Source: Diacronema lutheri
Taxonomy: Eukaryota; Haptophyta; Pavlovophyceae; Pavlovales; Pavlovaceae
Direction: 5' to 3'
DNA length: 64,000 bases
NCBI GenBank assembly: GCA_019448385.1
Contig: JAGTXO010000002.1
Location: 62,001-126,000 of the forward strand
The translations under genes were made by a program, and so were the position numbers. The notes under the pieces were generated by a model. The model was not told the origin of the DNA, searched no databases, and saw only the letters and a list, made by a program, of their open reading frames with translations. Shown piece after piece: positions 37,825 through 49,000 of the stretch (its first letter is position 1; every line of letters begins with the position of its first letter).

Positions 37825-40097
37825 CCGGGCGCAGTCGCCATCCTGGACGCCACGGATGGCGAACCGGTCGACGAGATCCGGCACGAGGACGTCTGCGCCA
37901 TCGCCACGCAGCTCGACTGCGTCTACACGGGGCTCACGGGCTCGATGTTTGGCACCAAGTGGAACGTGTGCGGGGTCATGCTCCCGAAGCGCGCCGAGCA
38001 GCGGCCGCAGCCCGGCTCGGACGCCTTCGCCTCGTACAGCGTGGCCGCCTGGGCCGACACGTTCGACTCCACGGGGCTGTACGTGCCCGACGAGCGCGAG
38101 CGCGCGGCGGCGCTCGCGGCGGTGGCCGGTCTGCGCACGGCGCGCGCGCCGGCCGGGCCGGGCGGGCGCGAGCTCGCGCGCGCGCAGGGCTACGATCGCG
38201 CCGAGCAGGCTGCGAGCGCGGCGGCGGCGCGCGCGGCGATGGCCGAGACCGGCCAGCAGCGCGCGCTCCACGGCGCGGTCGTCGACTCGGCGCTGCGCGG
38301 CGTGGGCGACCGGCTGCACTTTTGCGACGCGCCGGGCGGCACGGGCAAGACGTTCGTCGAGCGCGCCATCATCGCCGCCGTGCGCGCGGATGGGCACGCG
38401 GTCGTCGTGTGCGCGTCCTCGGGCGTCGCCGCCACGCTGCTGCCCGACGGCCGCACCTTCCACTCGACCTTCAAGGTGCCCGTCGGCGCCGACTCGGACG
38501 GGCAAGCCGTTCAATGGCGTGCCGCGCTCCGAGCGCGGGCGCTCCGTGGCCGCCGCGGCGAATGATCGTGGGGGACGAGGCGCCGATGCAGAAGCGGGGC
38601 CGCCTCGACTCGCTCGATCGGTGTTTGCGCGACGTGACGGGCGTCGACGAGCGCTTCGGCGGCAAGACGTTGCTGCTCGCCGGCGACTTTTGCCAGTGCT
38701 TGCCGGTGGTGCGGCGCGGCTCGCGCGCGCAGATCGTGCGCTCCTGCCTCGAGTACTCGGCATCGTGGCAGCACGATCGGCCGTACGCCTTGGTCGAGAA
38801 CTCTCGCGCCTCGAACGCGGCGCGCGACACGGGCGACGCGCTCGGCGCGGGCGAGTGGGCGAAGCTGCCGCGCAGCCTCGGCGACGGCGCCTTTCCCGCG
38901 GCGGTGCCGCCTGCGGGGGCCATGCCCGGCGCATTCCCGCTCGATCCCGTGCAGCTGCCCGAGGCGTCTCGGCCTACCCGGCGGAGCTCGTAGCCACTCG
39001 CCTCCTCTCGCTCGGCGAGGGGCTGTGCAGCGGCACGCGGCTGGTCGTGCGCGGCGTGCGCGCCGGCGGCCGGCTGCTCGAGTGCGCGCGACCCGGCGCG
39101 GCCGCCGGGCGCGACAGCACCGTGCTCATCGCGCGCATCGACCACCACTCGCCCGACGAGGGCACGTTCGCGTTTGCATGGCTGCACCGCCAGTTCCCGG
39201 TGCGGCCGGCGTAACAAGGCGCAGGGTCAAGCGCTCGGGTGCGCGGGCGTGTGGCTCGCCGAGCCGTGCTTCACGCACGGCCAGCTCTACGTGGCCGCTT
39301 CGCGCGTCGGGCACGCGTCGCGCATCCGCTTTGCGCTTGGCCCGGACCCTGTGACGCGCACCGTCGTCTTCAAAGAGGTGCTCCGCGCGGTCAGCGGTGG
39401 CGAGGCGGCGGCGGCGGCGGCGGCGTTCGCCGCGGCCGCCGTCGCCGCCGCGCGCGAATGCGCGGCGGCGGCGCGCGGTGGCGGCGGGCGCGGCGGGCGC
39501 GGCTCGGACGGCACGCGCGGCGCCGGCGGCGGGCGGCGCGCTGGCGGCGGGCGCGACGCCGGCGCGCGGTGCTGCCCAGCACCCGCCGGCGCGACGCCCG
39601 CCGCGCCGCTCGCGGCCGACGCGCAGCCGGCGGGTGCTCGCCAACACCGCGCGCCGCGCGACTGGCCCGCGTACCTGCGCGCCCTTCTAGGGCGCGCAGG
39701 GCGGCGCCAATGCGGCCGGCAAGCAGGGGCCTCAAGCCGGCGCGCTGCCCGACGCCGCGTGGGTCGCCGCCGCGCGCGTGCCGTCGGCGCTGCCGCCGTC
39801 CGGCGTCGCGCTCGCGCCGCTGCCGCAACCTCAGCCGCCGCCGCCGCCGCCGCCTGCCGGCAAGCAGGGCAAGCGCGCAGCGGCGGCGACGGCGGTGCGC
39901 GGCCCGGCGAGCAAGCGGTAGCGGTGCCGCCGAGCCGGGGGCGGGCTCCGTGGGCGACGCGGCTTGGCCCGCCACTCGCACCACTCGCGCCGGGCGCGCA
40001 CAACGCGCCGTGGTCCGCTGCGTGGCCGAGCGAAAATGCGGTCCTGGCTGCGGGGCGGATCCGACACGCCATGCGGGAGAGGCCGTACAGCGCGTGA
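37825..40097 (+). pseudogene. PIF1-family DNA helicase remnant (Helitron-like motifs)
   Basis: Helicase motifs appear in order but spread over several frames: Walker A DAPGGTGKTF (38331), VVVCASSGVAATLL, Walker B IVGDEAPM (38567), LLLAGDFCQCLPVV (38677), GTRLVVRGV (39030), then KAQGQALGCAG and FTHGQLYVAASRV (39218-39310), which match the SQGQT and HGQLYVALSR motifs typical of PIF1 helicases in Helitrons and large DNA viruses. The frame is changed at least three times and part of the region before motif VI is missing, so it is inactive. The 3' extension to 40097 is Ala/Gly/Arg-rich. No HUH Rep domain is seen nearby, so Helitron membership is unproven. Confidence 0.65.
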
Positions 40098-40109
40098 GCT
40101 TGGGCCCGT

Positions 40110-40139
40110 GATTTATTACTCATGGATTTATTACTCATG
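40110..40139 (+). repeat. Tandem 15-bp duplication
   Basis: GATTTATTACTCATG occurs twice back to back, an AT-rich island 12 bp after the end of the helicase remnant. It may mark an element edge or a target duplication. Confidence 0.6.
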
Positions 40140-41101
40140 CCATGGCGTCGCGCCACGATTACGCCCGTGGCCCCGGCCGCCAGCCTCGCGCCGCTACGCC
40201 GTGTCGTCGCGGCCGGCGCACACAGCGAACTGTGTGTCCGCGGCACATGCCCGGCTGCTCGCGAGCTGCAAGCTTGCCGAACTGCTCGCGCTAAAATGGC
40301 GCGTTGCGGGCGTGCCCGCGCACCGCGCGTATGTTCCGCGCGTTCCAGGCGCGCCGCGCCGCGCGCCGAAGCGGCGCGCGGCGCACGTGCGGCCGCGAGC
40401 CGAAGAGGGGCCGGCGCGACCGGCCGCGAGGCAGACGCAGACGCTCGGCGTGCCGGTCGACGCGTCGTCCAAATCCGCGTCGGGCGGATGCGCGCCTAGG
40501 CCGGCGCTGCGTGCAATCGGCGCGGGTCGCCGCCGCATGACGAAGCATGCTTCCATCCGGTGCTCGGCCACGCGCTCGGGCGTAACGTTCGCGCCTGTTC
40601 GGCCGAGGCGCACTCGCCGTCCCCTCGCGCCGGCAATGCGCGTGCGTGCCAGCACGCCGGCAGCGGAGGATGCCACGGCAGCGGCGAGCGGGTCCCCGCC
40701 GGTGTGCCGCTCGGCGCCCCGTCACGCGCAACGCGCGCGCCGCCCGCTGAACGCGCACAATTGCCTGGGCAAGATCGTCCCGCGCTCACGCCGCCGTCGC
40801 ATCGTTCCATGCATGGCGCCCGGCTCGTCCGTACCGCTTTCGGGCAGTGCCGCGACGCCCTTTTTCAAAGGCGGGTGCCGCGCTGATTCGTCATCGGCCA
40901 CCATCCATCTGGCCCTCTAAAGCCGGTTTGCGCGTGGGCGCCCGTCCGGTGCGAGAAGCGGCTCGCGTCCTCGCGCGGGGCGCCTCCGCGCCAGGCGCCC
41001 GGCGCGCGCTCGTCTTGCCGCGCCACCACGCTGATCTGCGCCCAACCCTCGCTCGCCTATTCCCCCGTCGTTTCTGCTGCGTAGCCCGCAACAGCGCGCG
41101 C
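40140..41101. other. Region upstream of the giant gene
   Basis: About 960 bp with no recognised protein. It includes CGCCCTTTTTCAAAG at 40856-40869, the recurring promoter-like motif, 233 bp before the chosen start of the giant gene. Unseen 5' exons of that gene could lie here. Confidence 0.35.
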
Positions 41102-44100
41102 ATGACGCGTGCACGGCGCAGCGCCTGGAGCAACTTCCGAGTCGTCGGCCGGCAGCCTGTGGGGGGCGCGTTCATCGGCCCGATGTGGCCGGTGAGAGTG
41201 CCCGACGTGCCGCGTGGTGAGCGCCTGCACGGCTCGCCGGGTTCGGCGCGTTCCCAGTCGGCCTCTCTCCGACCCGCCGTAAACCTTGCGTGCGCACCCC
41301 GCACACCCGGCGCTGCGCGGCGCGGCGCAGGCGTGAAAAACGAGGGCAACGCGTGCTACGTGAACGCCCTCGCGCAATCGCTCGTCGCCTTGAACGTGCT
41401 CCGTCCGATGCCCCGCTCCGCTTCGCGCCGTGCGGGAAGAGTCGAGAAGGCGCTTTTTCGGGACTTTGGCACGCTGCTCGAGGACACCGAGGCGCCGGCA
41501 CAGCTGTGTCTTGTGTCCGTCGTCGACGTCATCTTGGGCCGTGGCACGCGAGGGACGCAGCAGGACGCTGCTGAGTTCTTCCAGATGCTACTCGGCCGAG
41601 TGCCCGGGCTCGCTGCTGCCTTCGAAGACGACAGACGCGTAGTGCTCGAGCCGATCGCTGTGGCCTCGAGCGAGCGCGGTGAGGGCATCGCCATCCTCGT
41701 CAGCATTGGCGGCGATGCGGCGCGCACGCTCGCACACGCTCTGGGGGGCGTCGCCGGGCCGCCGCAGGGTGGCAGCCCGGACGCGTGCCGCTCGGACGTG
41801 CTCATGCCAGCCAGCATTGCCGTCGAGGTGCCGCGCACGACGCGCGGCAATGGCTCGCAGTGCAAGAACAAGCACGCGTTCGTGTGCGCGCCGCGGCTGC
41901 TACTCGGCGGGCGCGACTACCTCCTCGTCGCCGCCGTCGTGCACTTGGGCGAGGAGTCGACGAGCGGGCACCTTGTCGCCATCGTGCTCCGCAACGGGGC
42001 TTGGTTTCTGTGCGACGACGACAACGTGCGGCGGCGCGCACGGCCGCTTGGCGCCGCGACCGGCGGTTGATCGCAGCCGCAGCCGCCCCGTCCTCCCGCG
42101 CGGCACGCGCGCGTGGCCTGAAAGCTCGCGCCGCGCGCCTGCCGCACGCACGCGCGTTGCCCGCGCAGATGCACAACTTGTCTCAGTCCGACGCGCTGGC
42201 GTGGGCAAGTGGTGCGAGCATGCTCTTCTACAGCCGGCTCGACGCGGAACCGTTGGACCCGGCGCTGGGCTCAGCGTCACCGCCGTCGGCCGCATCGCCT
42301 GCGTGGCCGAGCTCGGCGCCCGACGCGCCGACCCTGTCGGCAGCCTGGTCGCGGGTGCGGCAGATGGCAGCGGTGCCAACAGATGCGACGATCGGCATCG
42401 CGGAGACGGCTGCAGACACCTCTGCGGCGGCGATCGGCCCAGCTGCGTGCGAGGCCCGCCAAGTTGTCTCCGCGACGCGCGCATTGCCAATGGCGGTGAG
42501 TGCCTCGCACGCGCACGCCGTCCGCTGTCCACAGCGTGGCGCCCGGCGCTTGCGTTCGCGCCAGGTAAAGTTTGCGCGTATAGCGTGCAGCACCCTCACG
42601 CATCCCCTACGCCTCCCGCCCGCCCGACCTCTTGCCCGCCGGCCGCGCGCAGGACCAGCGCACGCCAATTGTTGGGCGCGGCCAAATCTGGGCATGCGCA
42701 AATTTTGAGCCGGCAGCGGAGGGCGGGGATGCGCAGCACAACTGGCGCAAGCGCACGTGGTGCCCGCAGCACGAGCAGCGCGAGCAGCGCGAGCAGCGCG
42801 AGCAGCGCGAGCAGCGCGAGCAGCGCGAGCAGCGCGAGCAGCGCGAGCAGCGCGAGCAGCGCGTGCAGCGCGTGCAGCGCGAGCAGCGCGAGCAGCGCGA
42901 GCAGCCCTGGCAGCCAGCGCGGCCAGGCCTCGGCGCGGGCGCTGGCGTTCGGCCCGCTGCTCTGCCGCCGAGCCATCCGCGCGCCAGCATGCGCGCGAGC
43001 AACCGCTTCGAGCCGCTCTTGTTGGCCGAGGCGGACGTGCCCGCCACCGAGCCCGCCGCCGCCCAGCCCGCCGCCCAGCCCGCCGCCGAGCCCGCCGCCA
43101 AGCCAGCCGCTGCCAAGCCCACCGCCGAGCCCGCCGCCCAGTCCACGGCCCAGCCTCCCACCGTGCCTGACGCCAAGCCAGCCGACCAGCCCGCCGTCAA
43201 ATGCGCTGCCGCCAAGCGCGCTGACGACCGCATTGCTGCCGCTGAGGTAGGCGCCGTCGCCGCCACGCTTGCCGCCGCCACCGAGCCTGGCGGCGTTGCC
43301 GAGCTCGCCGCCGCCGCCGACGAGGGCTGCAGGGCGCGTGCCGACGCGCTCGCCAAGCGCGAGACCCGCCGCGCGCTCCACCGCGAGCAGCTTTTTCGCG
43401 AGGACAAGCGCGCGGCCGGCCGCCTGATCGAGCAGTGCGCGCTGGGCTCTGCGGACGATGCAGCGCGCGCGCGCGCCCTGCTCGAGCGCGTCAAGGCGCG
43501 TGGCCACGCGCTGCCTCCGCACCTGCTGCGGTCGCTGCGCGACCTCGCGTCGCCGCGGCTCGCGCTCGCCGCTGAGGCGGCGGGCGTGCTCGCCGCGTCC
43601 GAGATGGGCGAGGCGGACGCACCTGCGGAGGCGCGCGCGCTACTCATGCACGCCGAGGCCGTGGGCGCCCACCTGCCCGCGCACACAGAGCTCGCGCTGC
43701 GCCGCGCCTGCATCCCCACCGCCGAGCAGGCGGAGCTGCTCGCGACTGCGCGCGAGCTGCTCGCGCCGCGCGACCCCGAAGGCTCGGTGGCTCCGGCGGG
43801 CGCGCGTGCCGAGTGCGACGGCGCCGCGCTCGGCACTCGCGCGCGCGAGCTCCTCTCGCGACTCGACGAGGCGCACCTCGACGTGCAGCCCTGCATTGCG
43901 CGGCAACTGCGCCGGCTCGCCGCCACCGAGCCAGACGCAAGTTCGAGCGCTGCGCTCGCCGCCACGCCCGGCACCGCCGGTCGCGCGGCCGCCGAGCCGC
44001 GGCGCGCGTGGCGCCCGCGCGGGTGGCGTCTCGCGGTAGGCGCAAAGGGTGCGCGCGCGCGCGCGCGCGCCGCGGCTGCTCCGCTCGACACGGCGCCGCC

Positions 44101-45954
44101 CGCGGCGGCCGGCGCCGTCCCGCCGCTCGAGCCGCAGCCCGAGCGCCGTGCAGCCGACGCCGCGGCCGCCGCAGCGGCGCCGGCGGCCGGCGACGACGGC
44201 GTGGCACGCGCGCTCGCAGCCGCAGCGCGCGGCGACGGCCTCGACGGCGTCGATGGCGCCGACGACCTCGTTTGCGCGCCGTGCGACCGAGGCTGCGCGC
44301 ACGCACGCGACGGCGGCTGCTGCGAGCCTGCCGCGCGCAGCTCGCCCGACCAGTGCCCGCGCGCACCGCCGCGGCGCGCACGGCGGGCGGCAAAGCGCGC
44401 GCGCGACCGGCTGCGGAGATCAATCGACAGGTCAGAGCGGGCTGTCGGCCGCCGATTGCGTGGCGGCGACGCGCGCCGCGAGCGCAAGCGCAGGTGCGCG
44501 ACGGGCGGCCAGCACGCACCGCAGCCGCTCCGCCGCGCGAGTCGCAGCCCGCCGTCGCGCACCGATCGGCCCTCGGCCGAGCATGCCGCCGAGCCTGCCG
44601 CCGAGCCCGACAGCCCCCACCGCCGCCCGTGTGCCGGTGCCGCCGTCGCCGTCGCCACTGTCCGGTGCGCCGTCGGCATCTTCGCGAGTGTCGTCGCCGC
44701 CTCTGCCGTCCGGGCCGCCATTGCTCCGGCCGCTCGCCCGTCTGCAGCCACCGCCTTTTGGCTCGTCGCCGTGTGCTCGGCCGCCGCATGGGCCGCCTTC
44801 GCCTCCGCCGCCCGCCCGACCGCCGCCTTGGCCGCGCCGCAGCCTGCCACGCAATCGTCGGCCGCCGAGCCCACCGCCGCCGCGCCAGCCCCCGCCCAGC
44901 CCGCCGCTGCCGAGCCAGCCGCTGCCCAGCCCGCCGCGGCCGAGCCCGCCGTGGCGCAGCGCGACGTCCAGTCCGCCGCCCCGGCGCTGCTCGCGTGGGC
45001 GGGCGACGCGGCTGCGCTCCGGCTGGCCGATGCCGCCGCGCGCGCCGGCATCCCGCAGGCAGAGGTGGACTGCATTGCGGGCGGCGACATGCTCGCCTCC
45101 ACTGTGGACGCTTGCTGCGAGGTCGTGCTGCGCGTGCACGGGCAGGCCGGCGAAGGGCGCGTCTGCCACGTACCGCTTGCCGCTCAGCCCGCGGTGTTCC
45201 AGGACGGCGCCGAGCGCGCCGCGCTGCTGCACCGCCTGCACAGCGAGGCGACGACGCAGGCGGTCATCGGCATGTGGAGCCCGCCGGGCGGGCGCGGCGG
45301 TGCGGGCAGTGACGATGGCACGCCGCCCGCCTCCGGCCATTTCACCGCGTTGCGCCTCGTGCGCGTCGCGCGCGCGGGCGAGCATCGCTACGACGCGGTG
45401 CTTGTCGACACGCTCGCGTCGCCGAGCAGGCAGGCGCTCAAGCGTGCCAGGTCGATAACCGCCACGCTGCACGCGGCGGGCCTCGACGTCTTGCCCGTTC
45501 GCCGCGCGCGGCTGCTCGACAACGCGGCGCAGCGTGGCGCGACGTGCGGCCTCGCCGTGGTGGGCGCGCTCAACGACGCCGCGCTCGCTGCGGCGGGCGG
45601 TGCATCCGCGCCGCGCACGTTCAGCGTGGCGGACATGTACGCTGTTGGCGAGCACCTCCGCGTCGCGTTGACTGGCGCGGTCAGCGGGCGTGCGCCGAGC
45701 GGCGCCTGCGCCGGGGCGGGCGCGGTGCGCGGCGGGGGCAGCCGCGATCGCGCTGCCGAAGCGCCGCGGCAGACGCGCGGCGCCAAGGCCGCCGCAGACG
45801 CCGCCGCCGCTGCCGCCGTTCCGCCGCCGCCGCCACCTCCGCCGCCCGCGCTGGGCGCCGCCGCCGCCACCACCACCGCCGCTGCCGCTGCTGCCGCCGC
45901 CGTGGCCGCGCCGCCACCGCCGCCACCGCCGCCGCGTGCCGGCGACGAGGGCGA

Positions 45955-46002
<48 letters not shown>

Positions 46003-49000
46003 GCGCACGTTCTTGAAGCTCGCGCCCAGGGCGCGCGCGGCCGCCTCGGCGCGCGAGGCGTTGCGCGCCGCGTGTGCGCGCGCGGACGCGGCGGCGTCGT
46101 CACACGCGTCGGCGCCGCACGCGCCCGCCGATGCGCGCCGCCGGCGGCGCGCGGGCGCAGGCGAGCTGGCGCTCGCGGCTGCGCGCGCGCTCGCCTCGAC
46201 GGAGCACGGCGATTTGACGGACGACGCGCTCGAGGCCGCCGTCGAGCAGGAGCTGGGCGACGAGCGCGGCCAACTGCTGCTGTGCACGCGGGGCGCAGCG
46301 GCGCAAAGGCCCGCGCTTTGCCGGCTCCTGAAGCACGCGTGCGCGTCGGCGCGCGCGGCGAAGCGCGCGCAATTCACGGTGTTCGTCGTGCGCGCGGCCA
46401 CGCGCGGCGAGCGGGGGGGCGCCGCCGCGAGGCGCGTGGACTCGGTGGTCGAGCTGTCGTGCGCGCTGCACGAGAAGGCGGGCGCGCTCGGCGGCCTCCA
46501 GAGCGTCTGTGTGCGTGGCTTTGCCCTCGAGCGCCGCCGGACACTCGACGGTGGCGCCGAGGCCGGCGCGTCCGCCATCGGCCAGGACGAGCAGGTCGAG
46601 GCAGAGGCGGGCGAGGCGTGCGTCGCCGGCGTGACGATGGCCAAGCAGCTGCGTCAGTTTGCCGAGCAAGCTGCCCGCGACGACGTGCTCTTCCGCGTCG
46701 CCGTGTCCGAGGCCGACGCCCACGCCCGGCTGGCGCGCGTTGCGGGTGACGATGTCGGCGCGTACAGCGTCGTGCTCGCAGTCGCCGGGCTCGTCTGGCT
46801 GGCCAAGGCCGACGAGGTTGCGCCGGCGGCCGCCCAGTCCGCCGCCGCGCCGCCCGCCGCCCCGCCTGCTGCCGCCACGTCCGCCGACGCCGAGCGCGAC
46901 GCCTCGCCTTCCGACCGCCTGCGCGCGCTGACGCTCGCCGTGCGAGTCGCGCTCGCGCGCGGCGTGCTGCGCCACCTCCTCGCCGACGCGTCGCCGGGCG
47001 CGTCCGCGACCGCTGGCGGTAGTTGCGCGACGCCCGTCGACGCGGCCGCGTCCGACGCCGCGCCGCCCGCCACGGGCGTCGTGACGAGTGGCGTTGCGGC
47101 GGGCGCTGTGGCGGCCGCACCGGCTGCTGCGGGCGGTGCGACGGCGGGTGCATCGCCCATCACGCGGCCGGCGAAGCGCGCGCGGCGCACGCTCACCGCC
47201 GCTCCAGCCGCCTCGGCCGTTGCGGCCGCTGGAGGCGCACGCGCGGGCGCACGCGGCGCGGCCGGCGCGCCTCGCGCGCGCGCCGCGCGCGCGCCGGCCG
47301 AGTACGTCTGGCTTGCCATCGCGCGCCGGATGCTGGCGGCGCGACACGCGGCGGCCGCGGGCGGCGACTTTGTCGCGTCGTGCGTCGCCGCGATGCAGGC
47401 CGAGTACGGCGACGGCTGTGCCGTCGTCGTCGGCGACGCGCCTGGTGACGCCTTGGTCGAGGCTGCGGCGGCGGCGCTGCTCGAGGGCAAGCACGCGGCG
47501 GTGAGCCTCGGCTGCGTCGACCGGCCGGCGGTGCTCGTCGTGCAGCGCGCCGTGGACGCGCCCACGTCGCGCGTGCACGGGTGGTGCGCGCACGCGGCGG
47601 GCGCCGCCGAGTTTGACGAGGGCGCCGCGCACGGCGTGTTCAACGCGATCGTCGAGCGCGCGTGGGCGCTGCGTCCGGACCCGGCCGACGGCAGCCCGCC
47701 GCCCACGCGCACGTGGGAGGTCGAGCGCATCGCTGACGACGCGCCCGACCAGGCGGGCGTGGCCGCGCTGCGCGTGCTCTACGCGCTCGTCGCGGCGCAC
47801 GGCCGCTACCGCTCGGCCGCCGCGCTCTCTGGCGCGCTCGCGCAGCTGCACGCGCCCGACGCCGCCGGCGCGCGCGCGGAGGTCGTCGCGGCGGCGTGCG
47901 CGGTGCCGCCCGGCGCGCGGCCGGGCGCCGCGCCGGCGGCCGCGCGGGACGACGCGAGGGAGCGCGCATGGGAGGGCGCTCGGATCGCCGCGCTCGCCGT
48001 CGGCGCGGACGCTGCGCGCAGGCGTGTCGCGCCCGTGCGCGCGCTCGTCGACGCGCTCGGCACGCCACCGACCTCGGCGATCACGGGCGGGCCGGCGGTG
48101 CGGCTCGCGGGCGCGGGCGACGGCGGCCACGGTGCACGGTGGGTGGGCGGGCAGGCGGCGACGCCCGCCGAGCAGCTGCCGAGGGAGCTGCTGCGCGCCT
48201 ACCACGAGGCGGTGCTGTGCGTCACGCCCGGCAGCCTCCAGCTCGACTCGGCGGCGCTCGACGCGGTCACGCGGCCGCGCGAAAACGACACGCTGGAAGG
48301 CCTCCTCGCGCGCGTCAGCTGGCAGTGCGGCGCGAGGGCGAGCACGTGCGCCATGCTCGCCACGTTTTCCGAGCAGGCGGGCACCGGCTCGCGCGTCGCG
48401 CTCAAGGCCCTCCGCACGAGCTCCGACCTGGCCGGGCTGACGGCGGCTGCGGTCGGGCAGCAGGCGCCGCAGACGCCGCCGCCGCCGCTGCTCGTGATGC
48501 TCGGCCGCTGCCCCAGCCCGCTCGTCGGCGGCGGCCTCTTCCCGCCCGACCGCGCGACGGGCGAGCCGGCGGTGCACGCGGCGACGTCCGAGCTCGCCGT
48601 CGAGCTGCTGCGCGACGCGCGCGCGCTGGCCGGCACGGACGGGCGGCTCGTCGTGCTGTGCCTCGAGGCGTCCAACCCGCTCTGGTTCTGCCCCAAGGTG
48701 CGCGAGCTCGAGCTGCCGCGGACGCGGTCGGACGGCGTGCGCGCGTCCGGCTGCACCTGCCCTGCGACGTGCAGCGATGCGCGCGGCGCGGCGGGTGGCG
48801 CTGCCCGCGGCGCATCGACGCGGCCGGCGGCGCGCGCGATCAACAAGGCGGTGCTCGACCACTTCGTCGCGCTTTTCGGCCGCGAGGGCTTCGCGACCTT
48901 TGAGTTTGCGGGCGGCGGCGAGGCGAGCTGGCTGTGCGACAGCGCGGCCGGCACGACGACCGTCGCGGCGTGCGCGTCGCTCCCGCCGCGCATGGGCGAT

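Noticed and set aside
32959-40097. Helitron with HUH Rep domain
   Set aside because: PIF1 motifs are present but no HUH replication-initiator motif was found on either strand, and typical Helitron ends were not seen.
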